DNA of 64,000 nucleotides, from NCBI RefSeq assembly GCF_014843845.1, contig NZ_JHQS01000130.1, positions 1-64,000 of the forward strand, read 5' to 3'. Positions 25,930 through 33,840 of this stretch are shown here, in pieces. Positions within the stretch are counted from its first letter, which is position 1; each line of letters opens with the position of its first letter. The position numbers were made by a program, and so were the translations under genes. This DNA is from Mesorhizobium amorphae. Lineage in GTDB: Bacteria; Pseudomonadota; Alphaproteobacteria; Rhizobiales; Rhizobiaceae. The notes beneath the pieces are model-generated. The model was given only the letters and a program-made list of their open reading frames with translations, did no database searches and had not been told where the DNA came from.

Positions 25930-25937
25930 AGCAAAAA

Positions 25938-25947
25938 TTATCTATAA
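25938..25947. promoter_or_regulatory. BioR box upstream of bioY
   Basis: TTATCTATAA, identical to the box before bioR, 25 bases upstream of the bioY start codon, in an AT-rich promoter-like stretch. Repression of bioY when biotin is sufficient is inferred from the known BioR regulon. Confidence 0.9.
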
Positions 25948-25972
25948 TTTCAAATCAGCTAGGGAAACCGCC

Positions 25973-26572
25973 GTGACCGACATCGCCTTTTCGTCCTCAA
26001 AGCCGTCCTTCAGCCCGCTGCGCCTGCAAGACCGCTCGCTTGGCTGGCAGGCTGGCGCCGTCGTCCTCGGCACGTTGTTTCTGGCGCTGTCGTCCTACAT
26101 CGAAGTGCCGATGGTGCCGGTGCCGGTGACCATGCAGACCTTCGCGGTGACGCTGATCGGCGCGCTCTATGGCTGGCGGCTTGGCGCCATCACCATCACT
26201 GCCTGGCTCGTCGAAGGCGCGGTCGGTTTCCCGGTGCTGGCTGGCGGTGCTGCCGGCGTGCAGCATTTCCTCGGGCCGACGGGCGGCTATCTCTTCGCCT
26301 TCCCCCTCACCGGCGCGCTCGTCGGCTGGCTGGCCGAGCGCGGCTGGAACGGCAACCGGGTGATGCTGGCCTTCGCCGCGATGATGCTCGGCAATCTCGC
26401 CTGCCTGGTCCTCGGCACGGCGTGGCTTGCCGTCATGATCGGCGCCGAACAGGCCATCACCTTCGGCTTCCTGCCCTTCATTGTTGGCGGCTTGCTGAAG
26501 TCCGCGCTCGGCGCCGCCACGCTCAAGTTGTTTGCAGGCAACAAGACGAACCCGGCCAAAACCGCATCATAG
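25973..26572 (+). CDS. bioY: Biotin transporter substrate-binding subunit BioY
   Basis: A 199-residue membrane protein of the BioY family, the S-component that binds and imports biotin, alone or with an ECF module. LSSYIEVPMVPVPVTMQTFAVTLIGALYGWRLG and GGYLFAFPLTGALVGWLAERG are characteristic, with six hydrophobic segments. The GTG at 25973 fits the family; the ATG at 25889 would translate the BioR box. No ATP-binding or T-component gene (bioM, bioN) is adjacent. It is followed six bases later by a DUF1284 gene. Confidence 0.93.
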   Translation: MTDIAFSSSKPSFSPLRLQDRSLGWQAGAVVLGTLFLALSSYIEVPMVPVPVTMQTFAVTLIGALYGWRLGAITITAWLVEGAVGFPVLAGGAAGVQHFLGPTGGYLFAFPLTGALVGWLAERGWNGNRVMLAFAAMMLGNLACLVLGTAWLAVMIGAEQAITFGFLPFIVGGLLKSALGAATLKLFAGNKTNPAKTAS

Positions 26573-26578
26573 CCGGCG

Positions 26579-26995
26579 ATGACCGTCAGGCTGCGCGCCC
26601 ATCATCTGCTTTGCGTGCTGACCTATGTCGGCAAGGGATACAGCGCCGCCTTCATCGCCAACTATGACGGCATCGCCGAGCGTCTTCGCCGGGGCGAGGA
26701 CATCCTGATCGTCTCGGGTCCGGACGATATCTGCGCCCCGTTGCTCGGCGAGCCGGAACCGCACTGCCTGCGCGAAAGTGCTGCCGAGCGGGACCGGCTG
26801 GCGGCACGCGACGTGGAGCAATTGCTCGCGCGGCCGATCCGGGTCGGCGCCCGCCTGAGCCTGGATGCGGCGACCCTGGCCGGCATGCGCGCCGCCTTTT
26901 CAGCCGGCCTGACGCGTCAGGCCTGCCAGGGCTGCGAGTGGGCCGGCCTGTGCACCACTGTTGCCATCAACACCTATCGCGATACCAGGGTGTAG
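26579..26995 (+). CDS. DUF1284 protein, possible Fe-S or metal binder
   Basis: A 138-residue DUF1284 protein: RLRAHHLLCVLTYVGKGYSAAFIANYDGI, VSGPDDICAPLLGE, and a C-terminal CQGCEWAGLC cluster (C-x2-C-x5-C) that could bind iron-sulfur or zinc together with earlier His-His and Cys residues. No reaction is known. It starts six bases after bioY and has no promoter of its own, so it should share the BioR-controlled transcript. A role linked to biotin or Fe-S supply is inference from position. Confidence 0.8.
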   Translation: MTVRLRAHHLLCVLTYVGKGYSAAFIANYDGIAERLRRGEDILIVSGPDDICAPLLGEPEPHCLRESAAERDRLAARDVEQLLARPIRVGARLSLDAATLAGMRAAFSAGLTRQACQGCEWAGLCTTVAINTYRDTRV

Positions 26996-27042
26996 GGTCC
27001 GCGTCCGCAATCTGCTATGATGCGTCGTCGCCATGGTTTGTT

Positions 27043-27057
27043 GATCGGGTGACCCGA
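27043..27057. promoter_or_regulatory. Perfect 15-bp palindrome upstream of TPR gene
   Basis: ATCGGGT, G, ACCCGAT is a perfect 7-bp dyad with a single central base, 118 bases before the TPR gene start and 48 after the DUF1284 stop. It may be an operator; no regulator is adjacent except bioR, whose site is different. Confidence 0.4.
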
Positions 27058-27174
27058 TTGTGAATTCGGCCCGGATTGAAGCCTGACCCCAAAAAGGCCA
27101 TGCTTTACCCGGAAAAGTGCGAGTCTATGGCGGTCCCACCGACTTGGGGATTGCGTCTGGCTGAAAGGGATACG

Positions 27175-28944
27175 ATGCGGCAAGGACGTGCGCGCTGGCT
27201 CACAGGGCTGGCAATTGTGGCGGGCATGGCGATCTCGGCTCTGCCGTCGCATGCCAAGGAAACCACCGAGCCGGTTAAGATCACATCCTTCTCGGGAGCC
27301 TATCTCGCCGCCCGGATCGCCGAGGGCGACAACGACCTCGACAGCGCCATCGCCTATTACAAGCAGGCGCTTGCCTTCGCGCCCGGCGACACGGCGCTGC
27401 AGCAGAGCCTGATGCTGTCGCTGATCGCGCAAGGCCGCTTCGAGGAATCCCTGGTCTATGCCGACAAGCTCAAGGAAGTGCCCGATGTCGAGCGCTTCTC
27501 GCGTATGGCGCTGGCCGTCGATTCCTTCCACAAGAAGGATTTCACCAAGGCGCAATACTGGCTCAAGCTGTCGCTCGAATCCGATCTCGACCGGCTTCTG
27601 TCCGGCGTCATGAGCGGCTGGGCCATGGAAGGCGCTGGTGAAGCCAGCGACGCCATGGCGTTCATCGACAAGCTGCAGGGACCGGACTGGTTCGGCCTGT
27701 TCAAATCCTACCATCGCGCTTTGATCGCCGACGCCGCGGGCCTGCCCGAAAAGGCCGATCAAATCTATGCCGCGACCTTGGCAGATACTGCCGCCGGTGG
27801 TGCGGCGCCCGAGACGTGGATGCGCAACGCGCAGGCCTATGCCTCCTTCCTGTCCCGCAAGGGCGACAAGGCCAAGGCGCTGTCCGTGCTCGACCAGGCC
27901 GAGGCATTTGCGCCGGGCAAGCTGGAAATCACCACGCTTCGCGACAGGATCAACAAGGGCGACAAGATCGAGCCTCTCGTCGCCGGCCCGTCCGAAGGTG
28001 CCTCCGAGATCCTGCTTGACCTCGCAACCGCGCTCAACCGCGGCGGCGGCGAGCCGTTCGTCCGCCTCTATCTGCAATATGCGCTGGCACTGAAGCCCAA
28101 CAGCGATGCCGCCCTGGTGCAACTCGCTGCCGTCGCCGAGCAGCTGAAGGACGGCGAGGGCGCGATCGCGCTCTATCGCCGTATTCCCGATTCTTCGCCG
28201 CTGAAGGAGCTTTCCGACCTGCAGCTCGGCCTCAACCTCGCCGATCTCGACCGCCACGAGGAGGCGATCGCCCACCTGAAGGCGTTCGTCGACAAGCATC
28301 CAGGCGACATGCGTGCCTATCTGGCGCTTGGTGGCGTCTATTCCTCCAAGGACGATTTCCGCTCCGCCGCCAATCTCTACGACAAGGCGGTCGAGGTGCT
28401 GAAGACGCCGACCAGCGCCAACTGGAACATTTTCTACCAGCGCGGCATCGCCTATGAGCGGCTGAAGGAATGGCCGAAGGCGGAGCCGAATTTCCGCAAG
28501 GCGCTGGAACTGCTTCCCAACCAGCCTCAGGTTCTGAACTATCTCGGCTATTCCTGGGTCGACATGAACATGAACCTCAAGGAAGGCCTGGCGATGATCC
28601 AGAAGGCCGTCGATCTGCGGCCAAGCGACGGCTACATCGTCGATTCGCTGGGTTGGGCCTATTTCCGCCTTGGTCGGTTCGACGACGCCGTGCGTGAAAT
28701 GGAGCGTGCCGTATCGCTGAAGCCGGAAGATCCGGTGCTGAACGACCATCTCGGTGATGCCTACTGGCGCGTCGGCCGCAAGCTGGAAGCCACTTTCCAG
28801 TGGAACCAGGCGCGCGACCTGAAGCCGGACCCCGATGTGCTTGCCGCCGTGCAGCAGAAGCTGCTGAAAGGCCTGCCGCCGATCGAATCCAACACGGCGC
28901 AGGAGACCCCGAAGGTCAAGCCGACGCCGGCGCCGAAGGGGTAA
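27175..28944 (+). CDS. Exported tetratricopeptide-repeat protein
   Basis: A 589-residue protein with an N-terminal signal peptide (RARWLTGLAIVAGMAISALPSHA-KE) and at least eight TPR-like helix pairs spread over residues about 50-560. Clear units include DLDSAIAYYKQALAFAPGD, EEAIAHLKAFVDKHPGDM, EWPKAEPNFRKALELLPNQP and RFDDAVREMERAVSLKPEDP. The tail is Pro/Lys-rich. TPR arrays bind other proteins, so a periplasmic scaffold role is likely but the partner is unknown. The ATG at 27175 is preceded by AAGGG; ATGs at 27127 and 27076 are less likely. Confidence 0.88.
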   Translation: MRQGRARWLTGLAIVAGMAISALPSHAKETTEPVKITSFSGAYLAARIAEGDNDLDSAIAYYKQALAFAPGDTALQQSLMLSLIAQGRFEESLVYADKLKEVPDVERFSRMALAVDSFHKKDFTKAQYWLKLSLESDLDRLLSGVMSGWAMEGAGEASDAMAFIDKLQGPDWFGLFKSYHRALIADAAGLPEKADQIYAATLADTAAGGAAPETWMRNAQAYASFLSRKGDKAKALSVLDQAEAFAPGKLEITTLRDRINKGDKIEPLVAGPSEGASEILLDLATALNRGGGEPFVRLYLQYALALKPNSDAALVQLAAVAEQLKDGEGAIALYRRIPDSSPLKELSDLQLGLNLADLDRHEEAIAHLKAFVDKHPGDMRAYLALGGVYSSKDDFRSAANLYDKAVEVLKTPTSANWNIFYQRGIAYERLKEWPKAEPNFRKALELLPNQPQVLNYLGYSWVDMNMNLKEGLAMIQKAVDLRPSDGYIVDSLGWAYFRLGRFDDAVREMERAVSLKPEDPVLNDHLGDAYWRVGRKLEATFQWNQARDLKPDPDVLAAVQQKLLKGLPPIESNTAQETPKVKPTPAPKG

Positions 28945-28963
28945 GGATCTCGATATTGTCTGC

Positions 28964-28994
28964 AAAACGGGGCTCGTTGAGCCCCGTTTTCGTT
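28964..28994 (+). terminator. Strong rho-independent terminator
   Basis: AAAACGGGGCTC (28964-28975), loop GTT, GAGCCCCGTTTT (28979-28990): a perfect 12-bp stem with A- and T-tracts, 19 bases after the TPR gene stop. Because it is symmetric it could work in both directions. Confidence 0.9.
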
Positions 28995-29032
28995 TCACAA
29001 GAGCTGGAACCGCCGAGGTGCTGGCGCTGATA

Positions 29033-29172
29033 CCCCTTGAGGGAGGATGGCCAGACGAAGTCTGGTCGGGAGGGGTCGCTCGCGCAGTGCTCGACGCCTT
29101 GCTTGCAATGCCTCCTGAGGGGACCCTCTCTGCCCGCTGCGCGGGCATCTTCCCCTCGAGGGGAGAGTGGCG
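29033..29172. repeat. Intergenic repeat with inverted ends before glyQ
   Basis: The left end CCCCTTGAGGGAGGATGGCC and the right end CATCTTCCCCTCGAGGGGAG form imperfect inverted arms, with internal CAGACGAAGTCTG and CCCGCTGCGCGGG hairpins. It fills most of the 301-bp gap between the TPR gene and glyQ. The style matches the palindromic repeat family at 150, 3282 and 16235, but the sequence differs. Confidence 0.55.
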
Positions 29173-29245
29173 CGCGGCACCCCGCCTTGACGCTCGCCGG
29201 CCCGGCAACTAGGGAATGCTTCATTCCGCGCTTTCCGAGGCCGCC

Positions 29246-30190
29246 GTGACGATCGACATCCCAACCCATATGCATCCCAGCCGCTCCTTCCAGGGGCTGA
29301 TCCTGACCTTGCACAATTATTGGGCGGACTATGGTTGCGTCATCCTGCAGCCTTACGACATGGAGGTCGGCGCCGGCACCTTCCATCCGGCAACGACGCT
29401 GCGCGCACTGGGGCCAAAGCGCTGGAACGCCGCCTATGTGCAGCCCTCTCGTCGGCCCAAGGACGGGCGCTATGGCGAGAACCCGAACCGGCTGCAGCAC
29501 TACTACCAATACCAGGTGATCCTTAAGCCCAACCCGCCCAATCTGCAGGAGCTCTATCTCGGCTCGCTCAATGCGATCGGCGTCGACCCGCTGCTGCACG
29601 ACATCCGCTTCGTCGAGGACGACTGGGAAAGCCCGACGCTGGGCGCCTGGGGGCTCGGCTGGGAATGCTGGTGCGACGGCATGGAAGTCTCGCAGTTCAC
29701 CTATTTCCAGCAGGTCTGCGGCATCGAATGCGCGCCGGTGGCGGGCGAGCTCACCTACGGGCTGGAGCGGCTGGCCATGTATGTGCAGGGCGTCGACAAT
29801 GTCTACGACCTCAATTTCAACGGCCGCGACGGCGCCGAGAAGGTCACCTATGGCGATGTCTTCCTGCAGGCCGAGCAGGAATATTCGCGCCACAATTTCG
29901 AACATGCCGACACGGCGATGCTGCTCAGGCATTTCGAAGACGCCGAAACCGAGTGCAAGGCGCTGCTCGATGCGGGCGCGCCGGCTTCGAACGACAATCT
30001 GGCGATGCACCGCATGGTCCTGCCGGCCTACGACCAGTGCATCAAGGCCAGCCATGTCTTCAACCTGCTCGACGCCCGCGGCGTGATTTCGGTCACCGAG
30101 CGGCAAAGCTACATTCTGCGGGTGCGTAATCTGGCGAAAGCCTGCGGCGAGGCGTTCTTGCTGACGCAGGCTGGTGGGCTGGCCGCCTGA
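29246..30190 (+). CDS. glyQ: Glycyl-tRNA synthetase alpha subunit
   Basis: A 314-residue class II synthetase subunit which, with glyS, charges tRNA-Gly. SFQGLILTLHNYWADYGCVILQPYDMEVGAGTFHPATTLRALGP and AAYVQPSRRPKDGRYGENPNRLQHYYQYQV are the family's near-invariant N-terminal blocks. GELTYGLERLAMYVQGVDNVYD is motif 3-like. I chose the GTG at 29246, which has GAGG five bases upstream. Starts at 29216 and 29270 are possible. It is separated from glyS by an oppositely oriented small gene. Confidence 0.96.
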   Translation: MTIDIPTHMHPSRSFQGLILTLHNYWADYGCVILQPYDMEVGAGTFHPATTLRALGPKRWNAAYVQPSRRPKDGRYGENPNRLQHYYQYQVILKPNPPNLQELYLGSLNAIGVDPLLHDIRFVEDDWESPTLGAWGLGWECWCDGMEVSQFTYFQQVCGIECAPVAGELTYGLERLAMYVQGVDNVYDLNFNGRDGAEKVTYGDVFLQAEQEYSRHNFEHADTAMLLRHFEDAETECKALLDAGAPASNDNLAMHRMVLPAYDQCIKASHVFNLLDARGVISVTERQSYILRVRNLAKACGEAFLLTQAGGLAA

Positions 30191-30192
30191 GA

Positions 30193-30369
30193 TCAGACGC
30201 GCTTCATCATTTCGAGAGGCGCGGCGATCGGGGAGAGGATCTGGCCACTCGGGCCTGCCATTGTCCGCAGCGCTTGCCTGACACCCGGCATCGAGAAAGC
30301 ACCGTGAGCCTGCGCGGCGAAGCAAGCGCTAAGTGCGAGGATCTGCAAAAGTCTCGATGCCGTTTTCAT
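30193..30369 (-). CDS. Small exported protein or lipoprotein (58 aa)
   Basis: A 58-residue frame on the minus strand in the gap between glyQ and glyS. It begins MKTASRLLQILALSACFAAQA: a lysine, a hydrophobic core and either a signal-peptidase I site after AQA or a lipobox-like LSAC. The mature part (HGAFSMPGVRQALRTMAGPSGQILSPI...) is small and slightly basic. No family is recognised. The ribosome site is weak, so the gene is plausible rather than proven. Its stop lies two bases from the glyQ stop, so it is convergent with glyQ and divergent from glyS. Confidence 0.45.
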   Translation of the reverse strand: MKTASRLLQILALSACFAAQAHGAFSMPGVRQALRTMAGPSGQILSPIAAPLEMMKRV

Positions 30370-30592
30370 GATCGTTCAGCCAATAGTTCCCTGCCTGAGC
30401 GTTGGTCGCTTCAGCGCTGCGTTTGGTTCATGGGAATTTTCTGCCCTAAGGACGGGCGGGCTCCCTCCGTCCCGACAACAGCCATGAAAATTTCCGGAAA
30501 TAGGTCGAACAGGCGATCGGCATGCAGGGTGACAGCGGCCAGCCGAGTTGCTATGCCCCGCCCCGGACCTTCTTGCCGCGCGAGCCCTTGCT

Positions 30593-32761
30593 ATGCCTGA
30601 CCTGCTTCTGGAACTTCGCTCCGAGGAAATCCCCGCGCGCATGCAGCGCAAGGCGGCGGGCGACCTCAGGAAGATGCTGACCGACGGTCTGGTTGAGGCC
30701 GGGCTGACCTATGAGGCGGCGCGCGAGTACTGGACGCCGCGGCGGCTGGCGCTCGACATTCGCGGCCTGACCGCGCGCTCGAAGGACATCCACGAAGAGA
30801 TCAAGGGCCCAGCGACCTCGGCGCCGGAGCAGGCGGTCCAGGGTTTTCTGCGCAAGGCAGGCCTTGCCTCGATTGCCGAGGCGCATGTCCACTCCGACCC
30901 GAAGAAGGGCGATTTTTATGTCGCCCACATTTCGAAGCCGGGCAGGGCGGCGGAGGCGATCATCGCCGAACTGGTGCCGGGCATCATCCGCGGCTTCCCC
31001 TGGCCGAAATCGATGCGCTGGGGACCGGCCTCGGCGAAGCCCGGCTCGTTGCGCTGGGTACGGCCGCTGCAGTCGATCCTCTGCACCTTTGGCCCGGAGA
31101 CCGAGGAGCCGGTGGTGGTCGATTTCGAGATCGACGGCATCCGCTCCGGCAACGTCACCTACGGCCACCGCTTCCATGCGCCGGGCGAAATCACGGTGCG
31201 CCGCTTCGGCGACTATGTGTCCAAGCTGGAAGCGGCCAAGGTCGTGCTAGACGCCGACCGCCGCAAGGAGATCATCCTGGCCGATGCGCGCAACCTCGCT
31301 TTCGCCAACGGGCTCGACCTGGTCGAGGATGAGGGGCTGCTGGAGGAAGTGTCCGGCCTGGTCGAATGGCCGGTCGTGCTGATGGGCGAATTCGAGCAGG
31401 ATTTCCTCGCTATTCCCGCCGAGGTCATCAGGCTCACCATCCGCGCCAACCAGAAGTGCTTCGTCAGCCGGCCGCAGGGCGCCGTCGAGGATCTCTCCAA
31501 CCGCTTCATCCTCACCGCCAACATCGAGGCGAAGGACGGCGGCAAGGAGATCGCCTACGGTAACGGCAAGGTGGTGCGCGCGCGCCTCTCCGATGCGCTG
31601 TATTTCTGGAAGACCGACCAGGGCGACCTGCCCGATCTCGACCAGCTCAAGGCATCGGCGGAAAAGTTCGGGCTCGATCTCAAAAAGCCGCTCGACCAGC
31701 GCATGGCACGCCTCGACCATCTCGGCGTCACCTTCCACGCCAAGCTCGGCACGCAAGGCGAGCGCGTGGAGCGGATCAAGAAGCTGGCCGAAAAGTTGGC
31801 GCCGATCGTCGGCGCCGATCCCGCACTGGCGCACCGTGCAGCCATGCTTGCTAAGGCTGATCTCACAACCGAGGTGGTCGGCGAATTTCCGGAATTGCAG
31901 GGCGCCATGGGCCGCAAGTATGCGCTGCTGCAGGGCGAGCATCCTTCGGTAGCGGCCGCCATCGAGGAGCACTACAAGCCGCAAGGCCCGTCCGACCGCG
32001 TGCCAACCGACTCTGTTTCGATTGCCGTGGCGCTCGCCGACAAGCTCGACACGCTGGTTGGCTTCTGGGCGATCGATGAAAAGCCGACAGGGTCCAAGGA
32101 TCCCTATGCGCTGCGCAGGGCGGCACTGGGCGTGGTGAGGATTGTGGTCGAGAATGGTATCCGGCTGCCACTGACACCCACCTTTGAAAGCGCCTACGAA
32201 GTGGCGGATTATCTCGCGTCGAAGGCTGGCGGGGCCAATGGCTCCGACCTCCTGTCGTTCTTCCACGACCGCCTGAAGGTGTACCTCCGCGACCAGGGTG
32301 CACGGCATGATCTGATCGATGCTGTCATCACGCCGCAGTCCGACGACCTCCTGCAGATCGTCCGCCGCGTCGAAGCGCTCGGCTCCTTCCTCGACCGCGA
32401 GAATGGAAAGAACCTGCTGGCCGGAACCAAGCGCGCGGCCAACATTCTGGCGGCCGAGGAGAAGAAGAAAACGCAGGTCGCCGAGACTGTTGAGCCGGCG
32501 CTGTTTCGCGAAGAGACCGAGAAGGCGCTGTTTGCGGCGGTGAATCAGGCCGAGAGGCAAGCCGGCGAAGCGATTCAAAACGAAGACTTTTCCGCCGCCA
32601 TGCTGGCGCTTAGTGTTTTGCGTGAACCGGTTGATTCATTCTTTGAACGCGTTCTCGTGAATGATGAGGACCAGGCCGTGCGCGCCAACCGCCTGGCGTT
32701 GCTTGCCCGCATCCGCGCCGCGACCGGTAAGGTCGCGGATTTCTCCAGGATCGCCGGCTAA
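30593..32761 (+). CDS. glyS: Glycyl-tRNA synthetase beta subunit
   Basis: A 722-residue beta subunit of the bacterial alpha2beta2 glycyl-tRNA synthetase. PDLLLELRSEEIPARMQRKAAGDL at the N-terminus, GFPWPKSMRWG, and the HD-domain-like and anticodon-binding C-terminal third (KDPYALRRAALGVVRI, DRVLVN-type FFERVLVNDEDQAVRANRLALL) are typical. The ATG at 30593 gives the family N-terminus; the longer frame adds 15 unlikely residues. The 223-bp gap before it may hold its own promoter. Confidence 0.97.
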   Translation: MPDLLLELRSEEIPARMQRKAAGDLRKMLTDGLVEAGLTYEAAREYWTPRRLALDIRGLTARSKDIHEEIKGPATSAPEQAVQGFLRKAGLASIAEAHVHSDPKKGDFYVAHISKPGRAAEAIIAELVPGIIRGFPWPKSMRWGPASAKPGSLRWVRPLQSILCTFGPETEEPVVVDFEIDGIRSGNVTYGHRFHAPGEITVRRFGDYVSKLEAAKVVLDADRRKEIILADARNLAFANGLDLVEDEGLLEEVSGLVEWPVVLMGEFEQDFLAIPAEVIRLTIRANQKCFVSRPQGAVEDLSNRFILTANIEAKDGGKEIAYGNGKVVRARLSDALYFWKTDQGDLPDLDQLKASAEKFGLDLKKPLDQRMARLDHLGVTFHAKLGTQGERVERIKKLAEKLAPIVGADPALAHRAAMLAKADLTTEVVGEFPELQGAMGRKYALLQGEHPSVAAAIEEHYKPQGPSDRVPTDSVSIAVALADKLDTLVGFWAIDEKPTGSKDPYALRRAALGVVRIVVENGIRLPLTPTFESAYEVADYLASKAGGANGSDLLSFFHDRLKVYLRDQGARHDLIDAVITPQSDDLLQIVRRVEALGSFLDRENGKNLLAGTKRAANILAAEEKKKTQVAETVEPALFREETEKALFAAVNQAERQAGEAIQNEDFSAAMLALSVLREPVDSFFERVLVNDEDQAVRANRLALLARIRAATGKVADFSRIAG

Positions 32762-32869
32762 GCCGCAATAAAAATTGTACCGGCCGGCCATTCGAGCCGG
32801 CTTACAGTCATATGACGATGATCTCCCCGTGGCAGAACTGACTTGTTCCCCAACCCCACGGAGGCTCCC

Positions 32870-33205
32870 ATGAATTCCGCTCACGACATCGATGTGACTG
32901 AAGAGACGCCGGCCGCCACCGAGGCGACCGAATCCACTTCCGACAACATCCTCGACCATGCCGCCGCCGCGGCGGTCGAAGCCGCCGATCCGTCCGACGA
33001 CGATGAGGAAGGCGACGAGGACGACGCTGACAAGGAAGCCACCCTTTCGGACGACGACGAGGATGAAGACGGCGAGGACGACGAAGAAGACGACGAGGAC
33101 GAAGACGAAGACAGCCTGAAGGCCGAAGGCGGCGACGCTGGCGAAAAAGGTGAGTCCGAGGACGAAGAGGACGAAGAGGACGACGACAAGGAAGAGGCGG
33201 CCTGA
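32870..33205 (+). CDS. Highly acidic Asp/Glu-rich protein
   Basis: A 111-residue protein in which about half of all residues are Asp or Glu. The stretch DDDEDEDGEDDEEDDEDEDED (residues about 61-81) is almost wholly acidic. There is no cysteine, no membrane helix and no signal peptide; it is probably disordered. GGAGG lies before the ATG at 32870, so translation is credible. No function is known. Possible roles, all speculative, are a histone- or RNA-polymerase-like acidic mimic, cation buffering, or a chaperone tail. It follows glyS by 109 bases and precedes a strong hairpin. Confidence 0.7.
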   Translation: MNSAHDIDVTEETPAATEATESTSDNILDHAAAAAVEAADPSDDDEEGDEDDADKEATLSDDDEDEDGEDDEEDDEDEDEDSLKAEGGDAGEKGESEDEEDEEDDDKEEAA

Positions 33206-33230
33206 GCCATTTTCGCAGGCCGGGTTGCGA

Positions 33231-33258
33231 AGAGGGCGGCGCTTGCGCGCCGCCCTCT
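33231..33258. terminator. Perfect 12-bp hairpin behind the acidic gene
   Basis: AGAGGGCGGCGC (33231-33242), loop TTGC, GCGCCGCCCTCT (33247-33258). The following bases CTGCGTTTGTCTTC are only partly T-rich. It lies between the acidic gene and the converging exported-protein gene and probably serves as a terminator. Confidence 0.65.
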
Positions 33259-33311
33259 CTGCGTTTGTCTTCCTGACGCTGACTTGGTCGCTCTTCCAGA
33301 AATTGACTTAG

Positions 33312-33701
33312 TCAATCTTCCAGGATGCTGACGCGCACGCTGCGTGAATAGACATCGACCTGGATCAGCGGCTCGCCGTTGACGATGGCGCGCCGCGTCG
33401 AGGAACTCATCGCGCCGCCGCGCTCCAGCATGCGTTGCAGATCCGCGCGGTCGTCATTGCTCCTGAACCAGTCGTCGCCCTCGTCGTCGCTGTCGCGTCG
33501 ATGGAACTTGTGCCAGTTGGCGCGGTCCTGCCGCACCATCTGCGCCGCACTGTCCAGCGGGAAGCCATCGCTGGCCTGGTGGTCGCGTTCGGAAATGCGC
33601 GCGACATAGGATCCGAGCATGTCGTCGGCCTTCGCCGCACTTGTGCTCAGCGCCGACGCCAGCAAAAGTCCGGCGACGGCAAACGCTCTTGCCTTGTTCA
33701 T
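33312..33701 (-). CDS. Exported hypothetical protein
   Basis: A 129-residue protein with a clear signal peptide (KARAFAVAGLLLASALSTSAAKA-DD). The mature part is charged, with HRRDSDDEGDDWFRSNDDRADLQRML and a C-terminal beta-like GEPLIQVDVYSRSVRVSILED. No cysteine; no family recognised. The stop codon lies inside the second of two tandem 24-bp units (33280-33327). The gene at 33841 lies upstream on the same strand. Confidence 0.7.
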   Translation of the reverse strand: MNKARAFAVAGLLLASALSTSAAKADDMLGSYVARISERDHQASDGFPLDSAAQMVRQDRANWHKFHRRDSDDEGDDWFRSNDDRADLQRMLERGGAMSSSTRRAIVNGEPLIQVDVYSRSVRVSILED

Positions 33702-33840
33702 GATGCCCCCTTTGAAACCCCCGACTTCTCCTGCCGGAGCCGCTCGACCAAATTCGAACCGGCCGCGACAAAGAGACTGGAGAAGAGGATCGCACTCCGG
33801 ATGCCTACGCCGGACAACCCGACCCGCCTCCGCCGGCAGC

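Noticed and set aside
26974..29208. 744-residue minus-strand frame
   Set aside because: It is the shadow of the TPR gene, with no recognisable domain, and spans the terminator and repeat.
32881..33315. Ser-rich minus-strand frame
   Set aside because: It is simply the complement of the polyacidic gene (GAC/GAG read as Ser), without a ribosome site.
33745..33765. AATTCGAACC resembling a tRNA T-loop
   Set aside because: No acceptor stem, anticodon arm or D-arm can be drawn around it.
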